Assembly: GCA_937997605.1 (NCBI GenBank)
Contig: CALLFD010000402.1
Span: 1 to 13,797 of the forward strand
Source of the DNA: an uncultured Collinsella sp.
GTDB lineage: Bacteria > Actinomycetota > Coriobacteriia > Coriobacteriales > Coriobacteriaceae
Direction: 5' to 3'
DNA: 13,797 nucleotides
Made by a program: the position numbers and the translations under genes. Shown here in pieces: positions 6,970-12,202 of the stretch. Below the pieces are notes generated by a model that was not told the origin of the DNA, searched no databases, and was given only the letters and a program-made list of their open reading frames with translations. Numbering within the stretch: position 1 is the stretch's first letter; the number at the start of each line of letters is the position of its first letter.

Positions 6970-8157
6970 ATGAACGCCACAGTCGTGATTCCAACGTATT
7001 GGGCGGGCGATGACGCTTGCGCAAACGCCCCTGGCACCTATGACCATTCGACGCGACTCAACGCCGACAATCCCGAACTCGACCGCTGCCTGGCCTCGCT
7101 TGAGCAGGTACGTGACATCCCGCGCATCATCCTTTTGGTGGTCTGTCCCGTTTCTGCCACAGCCGATGTGTCGCTGCGCGTGCACGAGATTGTCGACGCG
7201 CATCCCACGCTCAAGGTCACCGTTGTCACCAACACCCAGGCCTCGCATATCGCAGACCGGGTTGCTCAGATCGCGCCCAAGGGTTCGGGCGAGTGCGTGA
7301 GCCTGCGAGGCTACGGTGCCATCCGCAATATGGGGCTAGCCTGCGCCGCTGTGCTGGGGCATGACGCGGTTATCTTCTTGGATGACGATGAGACTGTCAT
7401 CGACGCCGACTTTATGAAGCGCGCGACCTATGCGTTGGGGCAGCAGACGCGTCAGGGCTTGCCGATCTTGGTCAAGAGCGGCTATTTCTACGATCGCGAC
7501 GGCTCGCCGCTGGCTCCCACGGACAAGGCGGGCATCTGCCATCGTTGGTGGACCAAGCGCATCGAGTTCAACCGTTGGATGAAAAAGGCGCTTTCGGGCA
7601 CCCGCATCTCGCGCTCCAACTACGTGTGCGGCGGCCTGATGGCCCTGCACGCCCGCGCCTTTACGCGTGTGGCCTTTGACCCGTTTATCACCCGCGGCGA
7701 GGACTTGGATTACCTCTTTAACATGCGCATGTTTGGCTACGACGTGTGGTTCGATAACGAGTGGACCGTGCGCCATCTGCCTCCGGAGTCCGAAAAGCGC
7801 TCACCGCGCTTTATGCAGGATGTATACCGTTGGTACTACGAACGGGCCAAGTTGACATTCGCCGCGCATCAAAAGGAGCTCATTCCCGTTACGGCGGCAT
7901 CACTCATGCCCTACCCGGGCCCGTGGATTTCGCGCGAGCTCGACGACCGCGTGCGCAAGACCGCTATGGTCCGCAGCGTGTTTACCCGCGAGCATGAGGG
8001 CTACCTGCGCATCTGGCGCCACGGTATTGACGAGGCCAAGACCTACGCGCGCCAAAACGCCGCAAGCTACCTGCGTTTCCAGAGCTTTTGGCCCAAGATC
8101 ATGGACGGGCTTTGGCGTGACGCACAACTGATCAGTATCCTGGAGGGGGCCGAATGA
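6970..8157 (+). CDS. Family 2 glycosyltransferase
   Basis: This 395-residue protein opens with NATVVIPTYW, the nucleotide-sugar-binding beta strand of GT-A glycosyltransferases. FLDDDETVID carries the metal-binding acidic motif (D138-D140), and ITRGEDLDYLFNMR (E244, D245) is the usual acceptor-side/catalytic acidic motif. FDNEWTVRHLPPE adds a conserved His-containing segment. No membrane helix or signal peptide is apparent, so it should act on the cytoplasmic side and transfer a sugar to a glycan or lipid carrier; donor and product are not known. The start is set by GGGAGGG, six bases upstream. Its stop codon overlaps the next gene as ATGA (8154-8157), so its translation is coupled to the sensor kinase, which is unusual for a glycosyltransferase. 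A strong terminator lies just before it. Confidence 0.82.
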   Translation: MNATVVIPTYWAGDDACANAPGTYDHSTRLNADNPELDRCLASLEQVRDIPRIILLVVCPVSATADVSLRVHEIVDAHPTLKVTVVTNTQASHIADRVAQIAPKGSGECVSLRGYGAIRNMGLACAAVLGHDAVIFLDDDETVIDADFMKRATYALGQQTRQGLPILVKSGYFYDRDGSPLAPTDKAGICHRWWTKRIEFNRWMKKALSGTRISRSNYVCGGLMALHARAFTRVAFDPFITRGEDLDYLFNMRMFGYDVWFDNEWTVRHLPPESEKRSPRFMQDVYRWYYERAKLTFAAHQKELIPVTAASLMPYPGPWISRELDDRVRKTAMVRSVFTREHEGYLRIWRHGIDEAKTYARQNAASYLRFQSFWPKIMDGLWRDAQLISILEGAE

Positions 8158-9497
8158 TCGACCGCCGCGCCCAGCGCGATAGTTCAATATCAATCTTTCG
8201 CATCATTGCCGTTGCCTGCGCCATTTGCGTGCTGGTGTACTTTATTTTTGCCTTGGTGACCGGTATCGAGCCGATCGCCACGGTGATTGCCTGCGCGCTG
8301 CTGTGCATCTTTCTGTGCATCTTTATCTTTTTGACGCTCAATCCCGATTCGGTGCGCTCCCAGTACACCGAGGAGACGCTCTCGGTGGCCTCGGCCATGC
8401 TCGAGGACATTAAGGGCGGTCTGACGCAGGAGTCGGCGCGTTTGGTGTGCCGGCGCATTTTGCCCGAGACGCGCGCCATGACGGTGGCCATCACCGACGA
8501 GGGCAACGTGTTGGCCTGCGCGGGCGAGTTTGAGGAAAAACTACTGCCAGATTCTCCCATCCACACGCTTGCCACACGCTACGTTATCGAACATGGCATC
8601 GTGCAGTCGTTCAACCGTATGGTGGATGTCGTGGGCTCGGATGGCTCGCACAACCAAGTCCCCGCCGGCATTATCGCCCCCATCAAGGTGGGCGATCGTA
8701 CCGTCGGCACGCTCAAGTTCTACTACAAGACCCCGCGCGCCGTCGACCGTACCCAGTACGCGCTTGCCTCGGGCTTTGCCGAGATCTTGTCCACGCAGCT
8801 CGCCATCCACGAGCTCGAGGTGCAAAAGGAACTCACAGCGCGCGCCGAGGTGCGTGCGCTGCAGGCGCAGATTAACCCACACTTCCTGTTCAACACGCTG
8901 AACACCATTGCATCGTTTACGCGCACCGACCCGCTGCGGGCCCGCGAACTGCTTCGTGAGTTCTCATCGTTCTATCGTGCCACGCTCGACAACTCGGGAT
9001 CGCTTATTCCGGTCTCGCGCGAGGTTGCACAGACCAAGCGCTACCTTACCTTTGAGAAGGCCCGCTTTGGCGAGGACCGCGTGCTTGCGACGTTCGATGT
9101 GTCCGAGGACGTGGAAGATACGCTGGTGCCGGCGTTCGTGATCCAGCCGATTGTCGAGAACGCCGTACGTCATGGTATGGGCGATGACGACGCCCTGAGG
9201 ATCGACGTGACCGTTCACCAAGACGGCGAGGATGCAATCTTGATTGCCGTGGCCGATAATGGCGTGGGCATGGATGAGGGTACCGCCGCCAGACTGTTTG
9301 ACGAGCGTTCTGCCCGTCCCGACGCCAGCTCTCCCCAGGGTGGCGGCGCCGGCGTGGCCATGCACAATATTTCGGAGCGCATCCATCGCTTTTATGGGCC
9401 GCACTCCTATACGCGTGTCGAATCGGCGCCGGGCAAGGGCACCAAAGTGCTCCTTCATCTTGATTTGTCAGAGAGCATCTTCGACATTCAAGAGTAA
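8154..9497 (+). CDS. LytS-like sensor histidine kinase (pair 2)
   Basis: This 447-residue protein has two membrane helices (about 17-35 and 41-62) joined by about five residues. A GAF-like domain follows at about 80-205, then the phosphoacceptor box RALQAQINPHFLFNT with H243, and a HATPase domain with an N box (PIVENAVRHG, N336), a G1 box (ADNGVGM, D368) and a Gly-rich QGGGAGVAMHN G2-like segment. It lacks an extracellular sensor, so the signal is probably read in the membrane or by the GAF-like domain. It is a paralogue of the kinase at 2242-3627. Its start overlaps the glycosyltransferase stop as ATGA, with GGAGGGGG just upstream, so the two proteins are likely made together. It should phosphorylate the LytTR regulator at 9570-10286. 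Confidence 0.9.
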   Translation: MIDRRAQRDSSISIFRIIAVACAICVLVYFIFALVTGIEPIATVIACALLCIFLCIFIFLTLNPDSVRSQYTEETLSVASAMLEDIKGGLTQESARLVCRRILPETRAMTVAITDEGNVLACAGEFEEKLLPDSPIHTLATRYVIEHGIVQSFNRMVDVVGSDGSHNQVPAGIIAPIKVGDRTVGTLKFYYKTPRAVDRTQYALASGFAEILSTQLAIHELEVQKELTARAEVRALQAQINPHFLFNTLNTIASFTRTDPLRARELLREFSSFYRATLDNSGSLIPVSREVAQTKRYLTFEKARFGEDRVLATFDVSEDVEDTLVPAFVIQPIVENAVRHGMGDDDALRIDVTVHQDGEDAILIAVADNGVGMDEGTAARLFDERSARPDASSPQGGGAGVAMHNISERIHRFYGPHSYTRVESAPGKGTKVLLHLDLSESIFDIQE

Positions 9498-9506
9498 AAT
9501 AAAAGG

Positions 9507-9544
9507 CTACGGGCTCAACGTCATGCGACGGATGCCCGGCGTAG
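9507..9544 (+). other. Compound hairpin between kinase 2 and regulator 2
   Basis: CTACG (9507-9511) pairs with CGTAG (9540-9544), GGC with GCC, and an inner CGTC (9519-9522) ATGC GACG (9527-9530) forms a second stem. No T run follows, so it is unlikely to be a terminator. In mRNA it could be a processing site that sets the kinase:regulator ratio. Confidence 0.4.
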
Positions 9545-9569
9545 TTAGTTGACGAAAGGTTTTATCCCT

Positions 9570-10286
9570 ATGCTGCGTGCGATGATTGTGGATGATGAGG
9601 CGCCGGCTCGCTCGGAGCTTCGCTTCCTGCTCGAGCAAACGGGCAAGATCGGCACGATCACGGAGGCGTCGAGCGTCCGCTCCGCCATCGAGATGCTTAT
9701 GGAAAGTCGCGTGGATGTCGTGTTTCTCGATATCTCGATGCCCGGTGCCTCGGGCCTGCAACTTGCCGAGGCGCTGCATAAGCTCAAAAATCCGCCGGCG
9801 ATTGTGTTTGTGACTGCGTACAGCGACCATGCGGTCGAGGCATTCGACGTGGATGCCGTCGACTATCTGATGAAGCCGGTCGAGGAAGCTCGCTTGGATC
9901 GCGCGATCGAGAAGGTCATGCAACGCGCCAAGCCGGTTACGGACAGCAAGGTGACCATCGAGCGTATCCCGGTGGAAAAGGGCGGCCGCAAGGTGCTCAT
10001 TCCCGTGGACGACATTCGCTTTATCATGGCCAAGGACGATTACTCCTGCATCTATACCGTCGATGATCGCTTTTTGTCGACGACCTCGCTGGCGCAGTTT
10101 GAGGCCAAGCTCTGCGACTTTGGCTTCTTCCGTGTTCACCGCCGCTATATCGTCAACCTGGCGTGCGTCACGGACGTTGAGACGGTGCCCTCGGGCGCCA
10201 TCCAGCTGGGCATTACGGGCGTCGACGAACGCGTGCCGGTTTCGCGCCGCCGCGTCGTGCCGCTCAAGAAGGCCCTGAGTCTCTAG
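9570..10286 (+). CDS. LytTR-family response regulator (pair 2)
   Basis: About 238 residues. The receiver domain has D8-D9, the phosphoacceptor D54 (VVFLDISMPG), T82 and K102 (YLMKPVEE). The LytTR DNA-binding domain spans about 122-236, with FFRVHRRYIVNL and VPVSRRR. The start is ATG 9570 with GAAAGG at 9554-9559; an upstream in-frame TTG at 9549 has no better site. It follows the second kinase by 72 bases, holding a compound hairpin, and ends at a strong terminator. It is a paralogue of the regulator at 3666-4400, with nearly the same receiver motif order (LFLDITMPG versus VFLDISMPG). Its DNA target is not visible in this window. Confidence 0.92.
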   Translation: MLRAMIVDDEAPARSELRFLLEQTGKIGTITEASSVRSAIEMLMESRVDVVFLDISMPGASGLQLAEALHKLKNPPAIVFVTAYSDHAVEAFDVDAVDYLMKPVEEARLDRAIEKVMQRAKPVTDSKVTIERIPVEKGGRKVLIPVDDIRFIMAKDDYSCIYTVDDRFLSTTSLAQFEAKLCDFGFFRVHRRYIVNLACVTDVETVPSGAIQLGITGVDERVPVSRRRVVPLKKALSL

Positions 10287-10292
10287 CACACT

Positions 10293-10343
10293 GGCCCCGC
10301 AGCCCTGTAGACCCATCGTCTGCGGAGCCGTGGGGCCTTTTTT
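10293..10343 (+). terminator. Intrinsic terminator of the pair 2 operon
   Basis: GGCCCC (10293-10298) pairs with GGGGCC (10332-10337) and six T follow (10338-10343). An alternative inner pairing, CCGCAG (10297-10302) with CTGCGG (10320-10325), competes for part of the same bases, so two folds are possible. Confidence 0.75.
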
Positions 10344-10382
10344 GTATGTATCTGCCGAATCGTTTTTTGCGGAAGGGATCCC

Positions 10383-10850
10383 ATGAACAGTGCAAGCGCC
10401 AAGCGCATCGACATCATCTCGGACACCCACGGCTATCTTTCGCCTGCGCTCTTGGATGAGCTTGAGGGCGCAGACCTGATCATCCACGCTGGCGACCTTA
10501 CGTCGGAGATGGACTACGAGCACCTATGCACCATCGCCCCCGTGCGGGCCGTACTGGGCAACAACGATTACTACCGCGACTACGGCCCCGATGTAGACCG
10601 TCTTGCACTCTTTACCTACGAAGGCCTCAAATTCGCCGTAGCCCACTACCGCGAAGACCTTCCGGTGGGATCCGTAGACGTAGCCATCAACGGCCACACC
10701 CACGTAACCAAAGAAGCCCAAGTGGGCCGCTGCTTAGTCCTCAACCCGGGCAGCGCCAGCTACCCCAGAGGCACCCGAGGCCCCACCATGGCCAGAATGC
10801 TCGTCAAAGACGGCAAGATCATAAGCACCAAGTTTATTGACCTAGATTAA
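10383..10850 (+). CDS. YfcE/MJ0936-type metallophosphoesterase
   Basis: This 155-residue protein has the standard calcineurin-like phosphoesterase motifs in order: SDTHG (D14, H16), HAGDL (D38), GNND (N61, D62), an isolated H88 in VAHYRED, and GHTH (H105, H107) followed by NPGS. The two metal ions should sit on these residues, giving a phosphodiesterase or phosphatase of small substrates, as in YfcE and MJ0936. The usual third motif reads HGH in many relatives but HYR here; the ligand histidine itself is kept. The length is normal for the family. The site GGAAGGGA lies nine bases upstream of the ATG. Codon use shifts within the gene: GAG only before about base 10560, then several GAA, GTA, AAA, CTA and AGA codons. 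It stands alone between two terminators. Confidence 0.88.
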   Translation: MNSASAKRIDIISDTHGYLSPALLDELEGADLIIHAGDLTSEMDYEHLCTIAPVRAVLGNNDYYRDYGPDVDRLALFTYEGLKFAVAHYREDLPVGSVDVAINGHTHVTKEAQVGRCLVLNPGSASYPRGTRGPTMARMLVKDGKIISTKFIDLD

Positions 10851-10857
10851 CCGCAAC

Positions 10858-10891
10858 AAAACGGGGGATGCACAATGCATCCCCCGTTTTT
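10858..10891 (+). terminator. Bidirectional intrinsic terminator
   Basis: A perfect 15-bp stem, 10858-10872 with 10876-10890, has a CAA loop, with A4 at the start and T5 at the end. It can stop transcription on both strands. It begins seven bases after the phosphoesterase stop codon. Confidence 0.88.
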
Positions 10892-10910
10892 CTTTAAGCC
10901 AAAGGCCGAA

Positions 10911-10994
10911 ATTCAACAAGATCCATCAGACCAACCCCGCCGAGGAGCACGCGGGCTAGCCGCGCGCGGCGCACGCCCGCAAAACTGGTTGAAT
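10911..10994 (+). repeat. GC-rich nested dyad in the intergenic region
   Basis: ATTCAAC (10911-10917) and GTTGAAT (10988-10994) are 7-bp inverted repeats flanking a centre that holds GCGGGC/GCCCGC (10951-10956/10975-10980). Inside these lies a perfect 12-bp palindrome GCCGCGCGCGGC (10959-10970). No open frame or T tract explains it. It may be a folded RNA or a degraded palindromic element; no function can be assigned. Confidence 0.4.
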
Positions 10995-11006
10995 AATGTG
11001 ACGGCA

Positions 11007-11149
11007 GGGAGGGTCTCCGGGGCTGAGGGCGGGGGTTAAGTTTGTCGCGAGTTCCGCACGCAAAGGAAAGCACTTAATGTGCTTTCCGTCTTGCGCAGGA
11101 CTGTAGAGCAGCAAACTTAACCCCCGCCCTCAGCCCCGGAGACCCTCCC
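11007..11149 (+). repeat. Palindromic element with perfect 38-bp inverted arms
   Basis: The left arm (11007-11044) and right arm (11112-11149) are exact reverse complements over 38 bases. The 67-base centre carries its own hairpin, GGAAAGCAC (11065-11073), loop TTAAT, GTGCTTTCC (11079-11087), supported by CGCAA/TTGCG (11059-11063/11091-11095). There is no transposase, no clear flanking duplication, no T run and no coding potential. It could be a MITE-like intergenic repeat or a structured RNA. It lies between the phosphoesterase terminator and the tRNA promoter. Whether copies exist elsewhere in the genome cannot be seen here. Confidence 0.85.
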
Positions 11150-11159
11150 GGATGGCCCC

Positions 11160-11212
11160 GAAAAATTTTTTCAAAAAAGTTGTTGCGCGCCGGACAGACT
11201 TCTGTGTATACT
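11160..11212 (+). promoter_or_regulatory. tRNA-Asp promoter with A/T-rich UP-like tract
   Basis: The -35 TTGCGC (11183-11188) and -10 TATACT (11207-11212) have an 18-bp spacer. Directly upstream lies A5T6 then A6 (11161-11179), which looks like an UP element and would bend the DNA. A GC-rich stretch (CCCCG, 11216-11220) follows the -10, as expected for a stable-RNA promoter under stringent control. Transcription should start near 11219. Confidence 0.65.
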
Positions 11213-11258
11213 AATCCCCGCAGCGCACGCGAGCGGAAACAAACGCGAACGTCTGCCT

Positions 11259-11336
<78 letters not shown>

Positions 11337-11344
11337 ACGCAATT

Positions 11345-11372
11345 AAAGCCACGTCTTCGGACGTGGCTTTTT
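11345..11372 (+). terminator. Intrinsic terminator of the tRNA gene
   Basis: AAAGCCACGTC (11345-11355) pairs perfectly with GACGTGGCTTT (11360-11370) around a TTCG tetraloop, giving an 11-bp stem ending in five T (11368-11372). It lies nine bases after the tRNA CCA. Confidence 0.93.
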
Positions 11373-11490
11373 GCGTTTGATGCACTTTGTTTCGATAGAA
11401 CGATCGCCCTGGCGCATCTTCGCCCAGAATCCCCGCGTCTTCGGGAACGCAAGTAAAATCCAGTAACTATATCTGTCTAAACAACAGCTT
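11373..11490. other. Intergenic DNA upstream of the Rrf2 gene
   Basis: No open frame, RNA gene or clear signal is seen. Small imperfect dyads occur, such as CTGGCG/CGCCCAG (11409-11414/11421-11427), but none has a T tract. Together with the promoter and leader that follow it makes a gap of over 300 bases before the Rrf2 start. Confidence 0.6.
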
Positions 11491-11502
11491 TGTTGCGCAA
11501 CA
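11491..11502. promoter_or_regulatory. Perfect 12-bp palindrome TGTTGCGCAACA
   Basis: The palindrome lies about 40-50 bases upstream of the start expected from the -10 at 11530, where an activator or repressor often binds. It directly precedes another dyad at 11503-11520. No known regulator consensus was assigned. Confidence 0.4.
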
Positions 11503-11535
11503 CCTGTTCAACGAGACAGGGGGTTAGGTTATACT
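11503..11535 (+). promoter_or_regulatory. Rrf2 gene promoter with overlapping dyad
   Basis: TATACT (11530-11535) is a good -10 and TTCAAC (11507-11512) a weak -35 at 17 bp. An inverted repeat, CCTGT (11503-11507) and ACAGG (11516-11520), overlaps the -35 and spacer, as an operator would. The mRNA would have a leader of about 155 bases. Self-regulation by the Rrf2 protein is a natural guess. Confidence 0.5.
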
Positions 11536-11589
11536 AAATTGCACTGTAGGCCGCATCTGATGCATTTCGCTCCAAGCGCGGCACTCAGT

Positions 11590-11629
11590 GGATATCCTAT
11601 TTATCATTTGGATGTCCTAGCGGTCATTT
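11590..11629 (+). repeat. Imperfect tandem 20-bp repeat in the Rrf2 leader
   Basis: Two adjacent 20-base units (11590-11609 and 11610-11629) match at 15 of 20 positions, each starting GGATRTCCTA and ending TCATTT. The first holds the palindrome GGATATCC. The spacing is two helical turns, so paired protein binding on one DNA face is possible. It lies downstream of the probable transcription start. Confidence 0.5.
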
Positions 11630-11695
11630 AGCGTCTCGACACAAGCTCGGCCCCGGAGCTCGTTCGAGCTGTTCGTATTCCTTGAAAGGGGAAAA

Positions 11696-12181
11696 ATGGA
11701 CATATCGAGGAAGACTGATTACGCCCTTCGTATGCTGGCGATGCTTGCCGAGGATCCGGAGCGTTTGCTTTCTGTTCGCACCGCTGCCGAAGAGGTCAAT
11801 GTCCCGTATTCGTTTGCCCGCTCGATTCAGCACGGTTTGGTCCAGGCCGGTATTGTGGAGAGCCTGCGCGGCGTCCACGGTGGCATGCGTCTCAAGGTCA
11901 GTCCGGACGATGTCACTATCCGCCAGGTCGTCGAGGCCGTTCAGGGTCCTATGGTTATGAACGATTGCACCGCGCCCGATGGTGACTGTGCGCGCATGGG
12001 CACGTGCTGCTATCATCCCCTGTGGGCCGGAGCCCAGGCGTTGATGCGCGACTACCTCGATTCCGTTTCGCTCGGCGACATCGTCGCTCACCGCCAGTTC
12101 CCGGCCGTCGATCCCAAGTTCGCCGACCGCGAAGCGTTTCCCGAGTACGCCACCTGCGCGTGCGCTTGCCGGGAGGAATAG
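11696..12181 (+). CDS. Rrf2-family transcriptional regulator (IscR-like, probable Fe-S)
   Basis: This 161-residue protein starts with MDISRKTDYALRMLAML, the classic Rrf2 N terminus, followed by a winged helix-turn-helix (to about residue 70) with SLRGVHGGMRL. Three cysteines, C91, C98 and C104, plus H107 fall almost exactly where IscR binds its [2Fe-2S] cluster, so the protein probably senses iron-sulfur status, oxidants or nitric oxide. Extra cysteines (C105 and a C-terminal CACAC stretch) are less usual. GAAAGGGGA lies just before the ATG. It is followed after 21 bases by the MutY-like gene, so the two form an operon. Palindromes, an operator-like dyad over its promoter and a tandem repeat in its leader suggest self-control. 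It could instead be an RsrR- or NsrR-like member. Confidence 0.88.
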   Translation: MDISRKTDYALRMLAMLAEDPERLLSVRTAAEEVNVPYSFARSIQHGLVQAGIVESLRGVHGGMRLKVSPDDVTIRQVVEAVQGPMVMNDCTAPDGDCARMGTCCYHPLWAGAQALMRDYLDSVSLGDIVAHRQFPAVDPKFADREAFPEYATCACACREE

Positions 12182-12202
12182 CGCCGCATAAGGAGCATAG
12201 CC

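Noticed and set aside
9549..9569. TTG start for regulator 2
   Set aside because: The ATG at 9570 has GAAAGG ten bases upstream and gives the normal receiver N terminus.
11007..11149. Insertion sequence ends
   Set aside because: The inverted arms enclose only 67 bases with no transposase frame and no flanking target duplication, so an autonomous element is excluded; it is kept as a repeat.
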